A stretch of DNA of 64,000 nucleotides from Sphaerisporangium album. GTDB taxonomy: Bacteria > Actinomycetota > Actinomycetes > Streptosporangiales > Streptosporangiaceae. The position numbers were made by a program, and so were the translations under genes. The stretch's first letter is position 1. Each line of letters opens with the position of its first letter. The DNA lies in contig NZ_QOIL01000019.1 in NCBI RefSeq assembly GCF_003323745.1, positions 1-64,000 of the forward strand. Reading direction: 5' to 3'. The notes beneath the pieces were generated by a model that searched no databases, was not told the origin of the DNA, and saw only the letters and a program-made list of their open reading frames with translations. Positions 8,373-17,954 of this stretch are shown in pieces.

Positions 8373-8543
8373 ATCGCTCCTTTCTATCCGAATTTCGACG
8401 ATATTGAAGTGCTCACCGGCTCCTCACAGAAATGTGACCCTATGTGCGGGGCAATCGCTCCCGATCGTAGCTCTCCGTCGCCACTCTGATAGGGCGAAGT
8501 CTCCAACAAGCGCGTTCCTCGCGTCGGACGAAAAGGCGAGCGC

Positions 8544-9152
8544 ATGCGAATGGGAAGATTGCTGGGCGTCATCGAGTTGGCCGGCGAGCCCAGGTCGGCC
8601 GGAATGGCCCGTGAGTTCGTACGGGAGAAACTGGGCGACGATCATCCGGCGCTGGACACCGTGACACTCCTGGTGTCCGAGGTGGTCACCAACGCGGTGG
8701 TCCATTCGAATTCCAGGAATGGCGGAAAAGTCACCCTGGCGCTCGCCGACTGCCACGACTTCGTTCACGCCGACGTCATCGACGCGGGCGGTGAAGAGGT
8801 TCCACGGGTGCGTGACGACGAATCAGGCGAGGGTGGGCGGGGTCTCCACATCGTCCAAGCGCTCGCCTCTGGCTGGGGTGTACGCCAGGACCTCACCAGC
8901 AGGACCGTGTGGTTTCAGGTGGCGTACGCGTACGAGCGGGGGGCCCATCCGGTCTTGCCCCGGCAGCGCGAATCCCCGGACGGCGGCGAGACCGCCTTAC
9001 GCCGGACCGCCAGGCGCGCGGCCCCGGCGGTCACCGAAAGCCGTGCTCCGGAAAGGGTTCATTCTCGGCGTTTCGCGGGGCGCTGGAGCCGTGCCCGGGA
9101 CGGATTCGGCGGGGAATCCGGCTCACCCGGCGTCGATCCGTTCCTGTACTAA
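8544..9152 (+). CDS. ATP-binding anti-sigma-factor-like protein (HATPase_c)
   Basis: The N-terminal ~135 residues form a GHKL ATPase of the SpoIIAB/RsbW type, with the N-box VSEVVTNAVVHS and the glycine box GEGGRGLHIVQ. The last ~65 residues are Arg/Pro-rich with no recognised domain. Proteins of this type phosphorylate or bind anti-anti-sigma factors and pair with XRE/DUF397 modules. No sigma or antagonist gene is adjacent. ATG 8544 is preceded by AAAAGGCGAG. ATG 8550 is an alternative. Confidence 0.88.
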   Translation: MRMGRLLGVIELAGEPRSAGMAREFVREKLGDDHPALDTVTLLVSEVVTNAVVHSNSRNGGKVTLALADCHDFVHADVIDAGGEEVPRVRDDESGEGGRGLHIVQALASGWGVRQDLTSRTVWFQVAYAYERGAHPVLPRQRESPDGGETALRRTARRAAPAVTESRAPERVHSRRFAGRWSRARDGFGGESGSPGVDPFLY

Positions 9153-9260
9153 GTCTTTCCGCGGCGTTCGTCCGCCTGGCCGGACCGGGACGAGCAGACC
9201 TTATTGGATGGGCGGGTGGTTGCTTCCTCGTGGTTCAGGAGCACCGTAGCCTGCCCAGTC

Positions 9261-9300
9261 TCATGCGGGTCCGGACCGTTACCGTCGGGAGCCCGCATGA
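9261..9300. terminator. Terminator hairpin between convergent genes
   Basis: TCATGCGGG at 9261-9269 pairs perfectly with CCCGCATGA at 9292-9300. The stem continues inward with one mismatch and one bulge to a loop near 9277-9283. It separates the anti-sigma-like gene (+) from the 3' end of the PKS operon (-). The rest of 9153-9371 shows no gene. Confidence 0.7.
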
Positions 9301-9371
9301 AACCGCGCAGGTCACGGCCATTTCGGCACCTGCTGGAACATCGCGGCTGGTCTGGGGCGGTGCTGTCCCGG

Positions 9372-12300
9372 CTACGCCGGGGTTGCCGCCTCATGGTTGG
9401 GGGTGGCTATTCGTATTATGGCGCCGAGCCGACGCACCGTCGGCTGCTCGACGAGAGCGGTGACCGGGAGTCGCACGCCGAGGGCCGACCCGATCCGGCT
9501 GGCGAGCTGGATGGCGATCAGCGAGTGACCGCCCAGCTCGAAGAAGTCGTCGTCGATGCCGACCGTTTCCAGACCGAGGACGGCGGCCCAGATATCGGCG
9601 ATCGCGGCTTCCGTCTCGTCGGCCGGTTCGGCGTAGGGGGTCATGAGGTCGGGTCGTGGATACCGCTCGCGGTCGTCGTCCACTGTGCCGGGCGCGGCGA
9701 GGTCGCCGGTGACCCACTGGGCGATCCGGTCGGCCAGCGGACCGGTGGAGATCACGGCGTGTCCCACATGGTCGACGGCGGCGAGCGCCCGCTCGAACAC
9801 GGCGATGCCCTCCTCGGGCGTCATCGCGAAGGTGCCGGCCGTGGGGCCTTGCGCCAGCCGGGCAGGGTCGATGGCCCAGGTGTCCCAATCCACGGTGATC
9901 CATGGTGTGCCGCGGAGCCGTGCGGTCCGGACGTAGGCGTCGAGGGCGGCGTTCGCCGCCGAGTAGGGGCCGAGCGCGATGCCGCCGAGAACAGCGGACA
10001 GCGACGACAGGGTGATGAGCCGGTGCGGCCGCCGGCCGGCCGGCAGTATCGAAAGGGCCGCCTCGAGCGCGAGGAACCCGGCCGCCTTCGCCCGTAGGTG
10101 CGCTTGGCAGGCGGCCCGGTCCATCCGGTGCGCCAGGTCGAAGAACTGCTCGTTCTGGACGCCGGCGCCGTGGACCACCACGTCAACGCCGCCGAAGACA
10201 CTGTCCGCGGCCCGCACCACCTCTCGCATCGCCTCGGCGTCGGCTGCGTCGGCCGAGACGGCCAGCACCTGAGCGCCCCGGGCCTCCAGGTCGAGGACGT
10301 TCCTGATATGCCGGGCCGTCCGGTCGGCGCCCTCGGGGACGGCGGCGAGGAAGGCCGGCCACTCCTCCCGCGGGGGCAGCGGGCTCCGGACGGTGAGCAC
10401 CAGCCGGCAGTCGCGGCCCGCGGCCAAGTGCCGGGCCAGCACGAGGCCGACGTCACCGAGGCCGCCGGTGATGAGCACGGTGTCGCCGCTGCGGATCGGG
10501 CCGGTCTCCGGGGCGGCCAGTGGCAGGGACCGGTAGCCGCGCAGCCAGGCCTCGCCGGCCCGGACAGCCACCGGGCCCTCGAAGGGGGCGATCATGGCCG
10601 CGAGCGTCCGGTCCACATCTGCCGGAGCGGTGACATCGCCCACGTCGACGGTGCGGCAGCGCAGGTGTGGGTTCTCCTGGCTCAGGCTGGGTGCCAGGCC
10701 GACCAGGGTCGCATGCTCGGGATCCGTCAGATCGGGGCCGACCACGCCGACCGCGCCGCCGGTGAGCAGGATCAGTTCGGTCGGTTCGGCACCGGGGTCG
10801 GTGGCCAGGGCGGCGGCCAGCGCGAGGGCGGAGTAGAAGCCGTACTCCTGCGCCGCCTCGAAGGTGTCGATGGCATCGGCGGCGGATCCGGTGCCGCGTA
10901 ACGCGAAGCCATGAATGATCGTCCTCGGGGGGACCTGGCTGCGGAGCAGGTCCTCGTGATCGCTCGGCTCGCCGGGCCGGACGGCGAACTCGCCGGAGTC
11001 GGTGGCGTCGAACGTCGCCCCCGGCCGTACGGTGGTCACCTCCGCTCCGGCGTCGCGGAGCCGTTGGACCAAGGCATCTCCGCGCGGGTCGGCAGTGAAC
11101 ACCAGCCATGGGCCGGCGGCTCGCAGCCGGGCGTCCAGGTCGGTGAGCGGCAGCGGGTGCTCGAACCAGGTCGGCAGGTAGGTCCACCGCGACGGATCGG
11201 CGCACCGGCCTGTGGCCTGGGCGTCCCGGTCTGCCGGGGCGGCCTTGACCCAGTAGTGGCGGCGCTGGAAGGGGTAGGTGGGCAGCTCGACGCGGCGGCC
11301 CATCCCATGGTGTAGCGCCGCCCAATCGATCGTCGCGCCGGCCAGCCACAGCCGGGCGAGCGTGCCCGCCAGCCAATCCACGGCCGGTGCGCCGTCCGGG
11401 GAGAGCGCGACCTCCACGGCGTCCGGCGTCGAGCCGATCCGGATACCGAGCCGCGTCAGGCCGTCCGTCACGGCCGCGGCCGCCCCCACCCCGGTGGGCG
11501 GCACGCCGGCCACGGCTGCCCCGAGCAACTCACCGGCGGCCGAGACAAGCTCGGCGCACCAGTCGGCGGGCGGATCGGCCGGGGTCACCAGGTGAAGCCG
11601 CGGGTCGCGGCGGTCGGTCCGGCCGTCGATCCAGCGGGCCGGATCGGCGAGTGCCGCGACGGCGTCGTCGAGATCGGCGCACACGACCGCCCGGCGCAGT
11701 GCGAAGTAGCCGCGGGACTCCTGCAGAGTGAAGGCGACGTCGGCCAGGTCGGTGTCCTGGTGCGCGGTCAGGTGGTCGCGCAGCCTGGCGGTCAGCTCGT
11801 CCAGCGCGGCCGGGTCGGCGGCCGACATGGTGAGCAGGTGGGGTCCGGTCCGGGGGACTCCGGCCTGCCGGGGCGGTGCCTCCTGCAGGACCACGTGTGC
11901 GTTCGTCCCACCAAGGCCGAAGGAGCTGACCCCGGCGCGCCGCGGATCCGTCCCGGCCGGCCACGGCTGATCGCCGGCCAGCACGGTGAACCTGTCACCG
12001 GCGGCGGCGAGCACTGGGTTCGGCTTGGTGTGGTGCGGCGTGCCGGGCAGCACGCGGTGTTCCAGCGCGAGCGTCGCCCGGATCAGTCCGGCGACACCGG
12101 CGGCGCGGTCCAGGTGGCCGAGCATCGGTTTGATGGTGCCGAGTACGCACGGGGTCCGCGGATCCGGGCCGAACACCCGGTTCATCGCGGCCAGCTCGAT
12201 CGAGTCGCCGAGCATGGTTCCGGTCGCGTGGCACTCCACGTAGCCGACGGAGTCGGGGTTGACGTCGGCCGCCGCCAGCGCCGACTCGATCACTCGTGCC

Positions 12301-13169
12301 TGGCCGTCGACGCCGGGCGCCGTGTAGCCGACGCGGTCCCTGCCGTCGTTGGAGACCGCCGACCCGAGGATCACCGCATGAATCACGTCTCCGTCGGCCA
12401 GTGCGTCGTTCATCCGCTTGAGGGCGACGACTCCCACACCCGGGGCCATGACCGTGCCGTTCGCCTTGGCGTCGAAGCTGCGCACGATCCCGTCCGGCGA
12501 CAGGATGCCGCCCTCGGTGTAGAGGTAGCCGGCGGGCTGGGGAAGCGGCAGAAAGGCGCCGCCCGCCAGGGCCATGTCGCAGTCGTAGGTGAGCAGGCCC
12601 TGGCAGGCCAGGTGCACGGCCACCAGAGAGGTGGAGCAGAACGACTGCACGGTCATCGAAGGGCCGGTCAGGCCGAGCTTGTAGGACACGAACGAGGTGA
12701 GCGAGTCGCGTTCGTTGCCCACGGCGAGCAGCAGGACGCCGCCGGGCTCGCCGATCAGGCCGCTCACGTTCTGGACCATGTAGTCGGGGAACGCGCAGCC
12801 GCCGTACACCCCGACCTGGCCCGGCACGTCGACGGGGCAGTAGCCGGCTGCCTCAAGGGCCTCCCACGAGCATTCCAGGAACAGCCGGTGCTGGGGATCC
12901 ATCGTCTCGGCCTCGCGCGGGTTCAGGCCGAACATGGTCGCGTCGAACCGGTCGATGTCCGGGACCGCGCCGCCTACGCGGACATAGCCCGGGTCTCCAC
13001 TCAGCTCCGACGGCACGCCGGCGTCGGCGAGCTCGTCATGGGTGATCTCGCGCAGGCCGGGGACTCCGGTGCGCAGGTTGTGCCACAGCTCCGCGACGGT
13101 CGCCGCGCCGGGGAACCGGCCGGACATGCCGATCAGTGCGACAGCCGTATCGAACGCGGACTCACTCAC
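9372..13169 (-). CDS. Type I PKS module KS-(AT core absent)-KR-ACP
   Basis: The 1265-residue protein has a KS at about 8-430 with active-site Cys178 (SFCSTSL) and both catalytic His blocks (ECHATGT and the GHLDRAAG block). Next comes a shortened linker at about 430-640 where an acyltransferase would normally sit. No GHSxGE nucleophile or HAFH-type motif occurs there, only a post-AT segment ending PTYPFQRRHYW. A KR follows at about 890-1150 (TGGLGDVG; Ser/Tyr/Asn in LSSLSAV and YSAANA; Lys in RAKAAG), then an ACP with Ser1216 in LGGHSL. There is no thioesterase. The extender unit must come from an AT in trans or by another route. GTG 13169 is preceded by GGAGGG. It is the last gene of the operon and probably performs the final extension. 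Confidence 0.92.
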   Translation of the reverse strand: MSESAFDTAVALIGMSGRFPGAATVAELWHNLRTGVPGLREITHDELADAGVPSELSGDPGYVRVGGAVPDIDRFDATMFGLNPREAETMDPQHRLFLECSWEALEAAGYCPVDVPGQVGVYGGCAFPDYMVQNVSGLIGEPGGVLLLAVGNERDSLTSFVSYKLGLTGPSMTVQSFCSTSLVAVHLACQGLLTYDCDMALAGGAFLPLPQPAGYLYTEGGILSPDGIVRSFDAKANGTVMAPGVGVVALKRMNDALADGDVIHAVILGSAVSNDGRDRVGYTAPGVDGQARVIESALAAADVNPDSVGYVECHATGTMLGDSIELAAMNRVFGPDPRTPCVLGTIKPMLGHLDRAAGVAGLIRATLALEHRVLPGTPHHTKPNPVLAAAGDRFTVLAGDQPWPAGTDPRRAGVSSFGLGGTNAHVVLQEAPPRQAGVPRTGPHLLTMSAADPAALDELTARLRDHLTAHQDTDLADVAFTLQESRGYFALRRAVVCADLDDAVAALADPARWIDGRTDRRDPRLHLVTPADPPADWCAELVSAAGELLGAAVAGVPPTGVGAAAAVTDGLTRLGIRIGSTPDAVEVALSPDGAPAVDWLAGTLARLWLAGATIDWAALHHGMGRRVELPTYPFQRRHYWVKAAPADRDAQATGRCADPSRWTYLPTWFEHPLPLTDLDARLRAAGPWLVFTADPRGDALVQRLRDAGAEVTTVRPGATFDATDSGEFAVRPGEPSDHEDLLRSQVPPRTIIHGFALRGTGSAADAIDTFEAAQEYGFYSALALAAALATDPGAEPTELILLTGGAVGVVGPDLTDPEHATLVGLAPSLSQENPHLRCRTVDVGDVTAPADVDRTLAAMIAPFEGPVAVRAGEAWLRGYRSLPLAAPETGPIRSGDTVLITGGLGDVGLVLARHLAAGRDCRLVLTVRSPLPPREEWPAFLAAVPEGADRTARHIRNVLDLEARGAQVLAVSADAADAEAMREVVRAADSVFGGVDVVVHGAGVQNEQFFDLAHRMDRAACQAHLRAKAAGFLALEAALSILPAGRRPHRLITLSSLSAVLGGIALGPYSAANAALDAYVRTARLRGTPWITVDWDTWAIDPARLAQGPTAGTFAMTPEEGIAVFERALAAVDHVGHAVISTGPLADRIAQWVTGDLAAPGTVDDDRERYPRPDLMTPYAEPADETEAAIADIWAAVLGLETVGIDDDFFELGGHSLIAIQLASRIGSALGVRLPVTALVEQPTVRRLGAIIRIATPNHEAATPA

Positions 13170-13211
13170 AATTACCCTCCGGGAAATGCTGGTCAGCCTG
13201 AGCCGCCGGCG

Positions 13212-13967
13212 TCACATCAGTCGGCCGCGGCCGAAGCCATGGGCAAGCCGGTAGGTGGCGAATGTGCCGGCCACCAGTGCGATCGCCAGGCATACCAAGG
13301 CGGGTCGGACCAGGTGCGCGGGTTGGCCACGCAGTGCCGCTTGGAACATGTCAACCCCCCAGTAGCCGGGGGAGAACGGGGCCACGTGGCGGGCCCAGCT
13401 CGGCATCAGGGAGACAGGCAGAAGGGCGCCGCCAAAGGCACTGACCATCATGGTCCCGAGATCGGAGACCATCCCCATCTCCCCGCGGCTGCGCACGATC
13501 GTCGCGAGCGCGGCACCAATGGCCAGCAGCATGACGCCCCAGATCAGGATGGCCGGCACGACGTAGCCGATCGTGTCCGGGAGAGGGATGCCGGTCAGCG
13601 CGCAGCCGAAGAGGACCACGACGAGCTGCTGGGTGATGAGGATCGCCATGATGGGCAGCGTTTTTCCCAGCAGGAGCTCGGCGCGGTGCGCCCGGCTGAC
13701 CCGCAGCTGGTCCCAGGTGCGCCACTCCCGCTCGATGAGGATCGAGTTGCCGACGATCGCCAGTGTGAAAATCGAGAACATCACGAGTGGTCCGCTGATG
13801 ATCTGGTAATTGGCGCCCTGGACGGCCTTCTCGTACAACGGCTTGAACACCGTCATGAGGATTATCGGCAGCACGATGTAACTGATCATTTGGCCCGGGT
13901 CGCGCAGCCGCACAAGCACGTTGTGCCGAACCAGGACGCCGATGCGGCGCAGGGATTCAGTGAGCAT
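13212..13967 (-). CDS. ABC-2 type transporter permease
   Basis: The 251-residue integral membrane protein has about six hydrophobic segments (for example MISYIVLPIILMTV near the N-terminus and LVCLAIALVAGTF near the C-terminus) and the ABC-2 family layout. It overlaps the upstream ATPase gene by 11 bases. Together they form a drug/lipid exporter of the DrrA/DrrB kind, most likely for export of the polyketide product or self-resistance. Confidence 0.9.
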   Translation of the reverse strand: MLTESLRRIGVLVRHNVLVRLRDPGQMISYIVLPIILMTVFKPLYEKAVQGANYQIISGPLVMFSIFTLAIVGNSILIEREWRTWDQLRVSRAHRAELLLGKTLPIMAILITQQLVVVLFGCALTGIPLPDTIGYVVPAILIWGVMLLAIGAALATIVRSRGEMGMVSDLGTMMVSAFGGALLPVSLMPSWARHVAPFSPGYWGVDMFQAALRGQPAHLVRPALVCLAIALVAGTFATYRLAHGFGRGRLM

Positions 13968-14790
13968 AGGAAACCGTCAGCGATCGGTAGAGGTCGTCGA
14001 GTGAGGGCTTGCGCAGGTCGACGGCGATCGGCGGCCGCCCGGCGTCGCGGAGGATCTCCAGGAGGGTCCCCGTCGGGTCGGTGGTCGACACGTGGACCTC
14101 GGCGTCGGCGAACGTGACCAGGACCTCGCCGGGCAGCCCGTCGAGCAGGTCGGCCGCGCTGCCGCGGGCGATGACCGCGCCGGCCCTGGCCACGGCGATC
14201 GTGGCCGCGAGCTCGGTGAGCTCGGGCAGATAATGCGTGGTGTAGATGACGGCGGCCCCCTCACTGGCGCGCTGCTTCACCACGTCCAGCAGCGCCTGCC
14301 GGGTCTCGGGGTCGGCGCCCGCGGTGGGTTCGTCCATCAACAGCAGCGACGGCCGGTTGATCAGCGCCACCGCGGCCTGAGTGCGGCGCTGCTGGCCGCC
14401 GGACAGGACGCCGACCGGCCGGTCCATGAAGGAGGTCAGCTTCAGGCTTTCAGCCAGATCGTCGATCTCGGCCCGCAGCGCCGTCCTGCGCAACCCGGCG
14501 AGCCCGCCGAACAGCCGGAGATGCTCGCGTACCGTCGTGGACAAGTAGAGGCCTATCTGCTGCGGGCAGACGCCGGTGATGCCCCGGACCCGTGCGGGAT
14601 CCTGCCCGTTCACCGTGACCCGGCCGCCGTCCGGCCGGATCAGCCCGGTGGCCGTCTCGATGAACGTCGTCTTGCCTGCGCCGTTATGGCCGACGAGACC
14701 TACGATCTCCCCTGCGGCGACCTCGAGGCTGAACCCGGCAAGCGCCTGGACCCGTCCGTAGCGCTTTGTTAGATTCTCGGCTTTCAACAT
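13957..14790 (-). CDS. ABC transporter ATP-binding protein (DrrA-type)
   Basis: The 277-residue ATPase has Walker A (GHNGAGKTT), a Q-loop (CPQQIG), the signature LSGGQQRR, Walker B (LLLMDEPTAG) and a switch His (TTHYLPE). The C-terminal extension of about 60 residues resembles DrrA-type subunits. ATG 14790 has GGAAG 6 bases upstream. Longer upstream frames lack a better site. A 172-base gap separates it from the thioesterase gene, so a second promoter is possible there. Confidence 0.9.
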   Translation of the reverse strand: MLKAENLTKRYGRVQALAGFSLEVAAGEIVGLVGHNGAGKTTFIETATGLIRPDGGRVTVNGQDPARVRGITGVCPQQIGLYLSTTVREHLRLFGGLAGLRRTALRAEIDDLAESLKLTSFMDRPVGVLSGGQQRRTQAAVALINRPSLLLMDEPTAGADPETRQALLDVVKQRASEGAAVIYTTHYLPELTELAATIAVARAGAVIARGSAADLLDGLPGEVLVTFADAEVHVSTTDPTGTLLEILRDAGRPPIAVDLRKPSLDDLYRSLTVSYAH

Positions 14791-14962
14791 AGATCTTCCG
14801 CGGTGAGCGCGACCCTTCCGATGGGCGGTCATTGTCGGGTAATGCGGTTTTGCCAAGATCGGTGATTCAGTCCTTCGCCTGCCGCAGCCCGCCGGTAGAG
14901 GGGCGCGGCGTCGTCGCGAAACCGAGCGGCCTCGTGCGGTCACTCGAAGATCAGCGGCGGGA

Positions 14963-15721
14963 TCAGACCGGCAAGCTGAGCGCCTCGCAGAGGATCTGCC
15001 GGGTGCGCTCCCACTGTTCCAGAACGGCGAAGTGCCCGCCGGGCAGCGTGTGCGCGGTGAACGGTCCGTTGGTCTGCGCCCGCCAGCCGCGCATCGAGGC
15101 GCCGTCGGCGCGCGGATCGGCGGTGGCGCAGACAGCGGTGATCGGCACGTCCAGCGGCGGCAGCTCGGTATATCTGTACGACTCCTTGATCTCGAAGTCC
15201 GCCCGGAACGGCGGCAGGATCATCGCCAGCATGTCCGGGTCGGCCAGGAGCCACTCCGGCGTCCCGCCCAGCCTGCGCAGCATGCCGACGATCTGGGCGT
15301 CGGTCGCCCCGCCGACCCGCGGCCCATCGTCGAACGGGACCTGCGGCGCCGCGCAGCCGGACACGACGAGATGCGTCGCCGCCGGGCCGCCGAGGCGGCG
15401 GATCTCGCGCAGTGCCTCGAAGCCGACCAGCGCCCCGAGGCTGTGCCCGTAGACGGCGTAAGGGCCGTCCGCGGTGGCCAGGATCATCTCGGCGAGCTCG
15501 GCCGCCGACTCGGCCATCCGCCGGTGCGGCACCTCCCTGAGCCGCCCCTCCCGGCCCGCGGGCTGCACCGGGCAGACCGCGACTCCCGGCAGCCGGTCCA
15601 CCCACGACCGGTAGGTGGAGGCGGCCCCGCCGGCGTGCGGCAGGCAGTACAGCCGGAGCGCCCCGGACCGGCGGCCGAACGGCAGCCGCCGGTCGATCGC
15701 CGCCGACTCCAGCGGGCTCAC
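14963..15721 (-). CDS. Type II thioesterase (alpha/beta hydrolase)
   Basis: This 252-residue discrete thioesterase is of the RifR/GrsT family. The nucleophile is Ser94 in YGHSLGA, and the C-terminal His lies in PGGHFAVLE. Such enzymes normally clear stalled acyl groups from carrier proteins. Here neither PKS carries a TE domain, so it might also release the finished chain (inference). GTG 15721 overlaps the FkbH-like stop (GTGA), so it is translationally coupled to the extender-unit genes. Confidence 0.9.
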   Translation of the reverse strand: MSPLESAAIDRRLPFGRRSGALRLYCLPHAGGAASTYRSWVDRLPGVAVCPVQPAGREGRLREVPHRRMAESAAELAEMILATADGPYAVYGHSLGALVGFEALREIRRLGGPAATHLVVSGCAAPQVPFDDGPRVGGATDAQIVGMLRRLGGTPEWLLADPDMLAMILPPFRADFEIKESYRYTELPPLDVPITAVCATADPRADGASMRGWRAQTNGPFTAHTLPGGHFAVLEQWERTRQILCEALSLPV

Positions 15722-16785
15722 CGGGTGACCTCCAGCCGCACATAACCGGGAGGCGCCTGGAGCGCGTCCAGGTCCGCCGCCAGCACGACGTGGGCGCCGT
15801 CTCTGGCCACCTCCCGGAACCCGCTGAACGCGTAGGTGATCTGCATCATCCGGTTGCGGCCCGTCTCCACGAAGTCGGCCCGGAGCCCGGCACCCGCCTC
15901 CCTGGCCAGCCGCATGACGTGGTTGAGCAGCACCATGCCCACCCCGCGGGACATCACCCGGCAGGACATCAGCATCATCCGCAGCCACCAGTCGTCCGCA
16001 CCCTTTTCCACAAGCGCCAGGCCGATCTTCCCGTAGGAGCCGAACCGGTCGGTCAAGGAGGCGACCAGCAGAAGATGGCCGGGCGACTCTCGCAGCGCGT
16101 CGAGTTCGTCGTAGGAGTAGGTGCGGCCGGTCGCGTTGAGCTGATTGGTGCGGATGGTCAGTTCCTCGGCGCGCTGCAGGTCCTCCCGGCGGGCCGGCGC
16201 GATCGTGAAGGTCATGCCGAGATCGGCGAGGAACGCCTCGTTGGTGCCGACGAAGTCGCGCTCGAGAGCATCCCTGGTCAGCTGTGCCTGGTACATGAGC
16301 CTGCGCTTCGCCGACTCGTCGGTGACGAACCGCGGCCGGAACTCCGGCCCGGCCAGGGCCGAGTCGACGTCGCATGCGTCCACGCAGGCCACCTCCGGCA
16401 GCGCCGCGGCGACTTCGAACCGTTCGAACGGCTGGTCGTCGATGAACGCGAAAGCGTCCAGGCCCAGGTTGAGCACCCCGGCCAGGTGCCGGATCGAGTC
16501 GGACTTGGCGTTCCAGTTGATCTGGGGGGCCAGGAACATCTTGGTAAGGCCGAACTCGGCCAGCTTGGCCATCGCCGCCTCATGGTCGTTCCTGCTGGCG
16601 ATGGAGTTCAGCACGCCCATGCGGTCCAGCCGGTGGATGTGATCCACCACCGTCCTGCGGAGCGTCACCTCGCCGTCCTCGAGCAACACCCCGTCCCACA
16701 AGGTGTTGTCCAAGTCCCACACGACGCACTTGATCCGGCCCTGCTTCGGCGTGCCCGGCAGCACCGCACCGGTGGCAGGATTCAT
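15718..16785 (-). CDS. FkbH-like HAD protein, glyceryl-ACP synthase
   Basis: The 355-residue protein has an N-terminal HAD domain with Asp24, Asp26 and Thr28 (WDLDNTLWDG) and a C-terminal GNAT-like half (for example NQLNATGRTYS and a later ETGRN segment). FkbH/OzmB/ZmaN enzymes dephosphorylate 1,3-bisphosphoglycerate and load a glyceryl group onto a dedicated ACP, the first step to methoxymalonyl- or hydroxymalonyl-ACP. ATG 16785 overlaps the dehydrogenase stop (ATGA) and has GGGGAGGG upstream. It sits in one coupled block with the dehydrogenase, ACP and thioesterase. Confidence 0.9.
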   Translation of the reverse strand: MNPATGAVLPGTPKQGRIKCVVWDLDNTLWDGVLLEDGEVTLRRTVVDHIHRLDRMGVLNSIASRNDHEAAMAKLAEFGLTKMFLAPQINWNAKSDSIRHLAGVLNLGLDAFAFIDDQPFERFEVAAALPEVACVDACDVDSALAGPEFRPRFVTDESAKRRLMYQAQLTRDALERDFVGTNEAFLADLGMTFTIAPARREDLQRAEELTIRTNQLNATGRTYSYDELDALRESPGHLLLVASLTDRFGSYGKIGLALVEKGADDWWLRMMLMSCRVMSRGVGMVLLNHVMRLAREAGAGLRADFVETGRNRMMQITYAFSGFREVARDGAHVVLAADLDALQAPPGYVRLEVTR

Positions 16786-17954
16786 GCCGCCCTCCCCTGG
16801 TAGGCGGCGGCCGCGATGGTGAGCCGCTGGATCTCGTTGCTGCCCTCGATGATCTCCATCACCTTGCTGTCCCGGTAGAGCCGGGCGACCGGATGTCTGG
16901 GACTGCACCCGCCGGCACCGTGCACCTGGACCGCCTCGCCGGCGTGCCGGGCCGCAGCAGTGGAGGCGAAGTACTTCGCCACCCAGGTCGCCATGATGGT
17001 GTCGGCGTCGCCGGCGTCCTTGAGCCGACCGGCCTCCTCGACCAGCATCCGAGCCGCCCGGACGTCGGTGACCATGTCGCTGATCTTCGCTTGGATGAGC
17101 GGCAGGTGCCGCAGTTGCGTGCCGCCCACGGTCCGGGTCGCCGTGTAGGCGGCACAGGCATCCAGGCAGGCCTGGATGATGCCCACCGAGCCGGCGGCGA
17201 CGCTGTAGCGGCCGAGATCCAGGGTCCCGGTGAGCACCATGCCCGCGGTGAATCCGCTCGGTCCGAGCAGCGCGTCGGCGTCCAGCAGTACGTCCCTGAA
17301 TGTGATCTCGGCCAGCATCGAGGCGCGGGTGCCGAGCATGTCGTCGATCGGCTGCACCGACACCCCTGAAGTCGACCTTGGGACCAGGAACGCGCCGATG
17401 CTGGTCGCCGTCCGGGCGAACACCAAGAACAGCTCCGCCCGCTGGCCACCTGTGACCCACGTCTTGGTGCCGTTGAGCCGCCACCCGCCGCGGTGGTCCA
17501 CCGCGGTGGTCACGATCCCGGCCGCGTCACTGCCGGCACCCGGCTCGGAAAGGCAGAAGGCCCCGAGGGTCCGGCCGGCCGCCACCTCGGGCAGCCACCG
17601 CTCGCGCTGGGCCGGACTGCCCCAGCGCTGCACCGCCCAGGCCAGCATGGTGTGCACGGTGAGCAGGCTGCGGACCGAGGAGCACCCGCGGCCGACCTCT
17701 TCGTGCACCCGGCCCAGCGTGACCATGTCCAGCCCGGCGCCGCCGACCTCGGCGGACAGGAACGGTGCCCAGAGGCCCGCCTCCGCGATCCGGTCCAGCA
17801 ACTCGTCGGGAATGCGGCCCAGCCGGTCGTACATATCAGCGAACGGCACGATGTGGCGATCCACGAACTCGCGGACCGCACCACGATCGAACGATCGGAG
17901 GTGAGACCGCCCTGCGGCCTCTTCCTCACTTGTGACCTCATATGCGGTGCTCAT
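16782..17954 (-). CDS. FkbI-like acyl-CoA/acyl-ACP dehydrogenase
   Basis: This 390-residue flavoprotein has the acyl-CoA dehydrogenase fold: a LSEPGAGSDAAG block, TKTWVTGG, and a C-terminal GSNEIQR motif near the end. In methoxymalonyl/hydroxymalonyl-ACP pathways (FkbI, ZmaG) it oxidises the glyceryl-derived ACP intermediate. Its position between the ACP and FkbH-like genes, with 4-base overlaps on both sides, supports that role rather than fatty-acid degradation. Confidence 0.9.
   Translation of the reverse strand: MSTAYEVTSEEEAAGRSHLRSFDRGAVREFVDRHIVPFADMYDRLGRIPDELLDRIAEAGLWAPFLSAEVGGAGLDMVTLGRVHEEVGRGCSSVRSLLTVHTMLAWAVQRWGSPAQRERWLPEVAAGRTLGAFCLSEPGAGSDAAGIVTTAVDHRGGWRLNGTKTWVTGGQRAELFLVFARTATSIGAFLVPRSTSGVSVQPIDDMLGTRASMLAEITFRDVLLDADALLGPSGFTAGMVLTGTLDLGRYSVAAGSVGIIQACLDACAAYTATRTVGGTQLRHLPLIQAKISDMVTDVRAARMLVEEAGRLKDAGDADTIMATWVAKYFASTAAARHAGEAVQVHGAGGCSPRHPVARLYRDSKVMEIIEGSNEIQRLTIAAAAYQGRAA

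Noticed and set aside
11592-14117. 841-codon open frame on the + strand
   Set aside because: It runs antisense to the second PKS and the ABC permease gene, has no domain features and reflects G+C-driven open frames opposite real genes.
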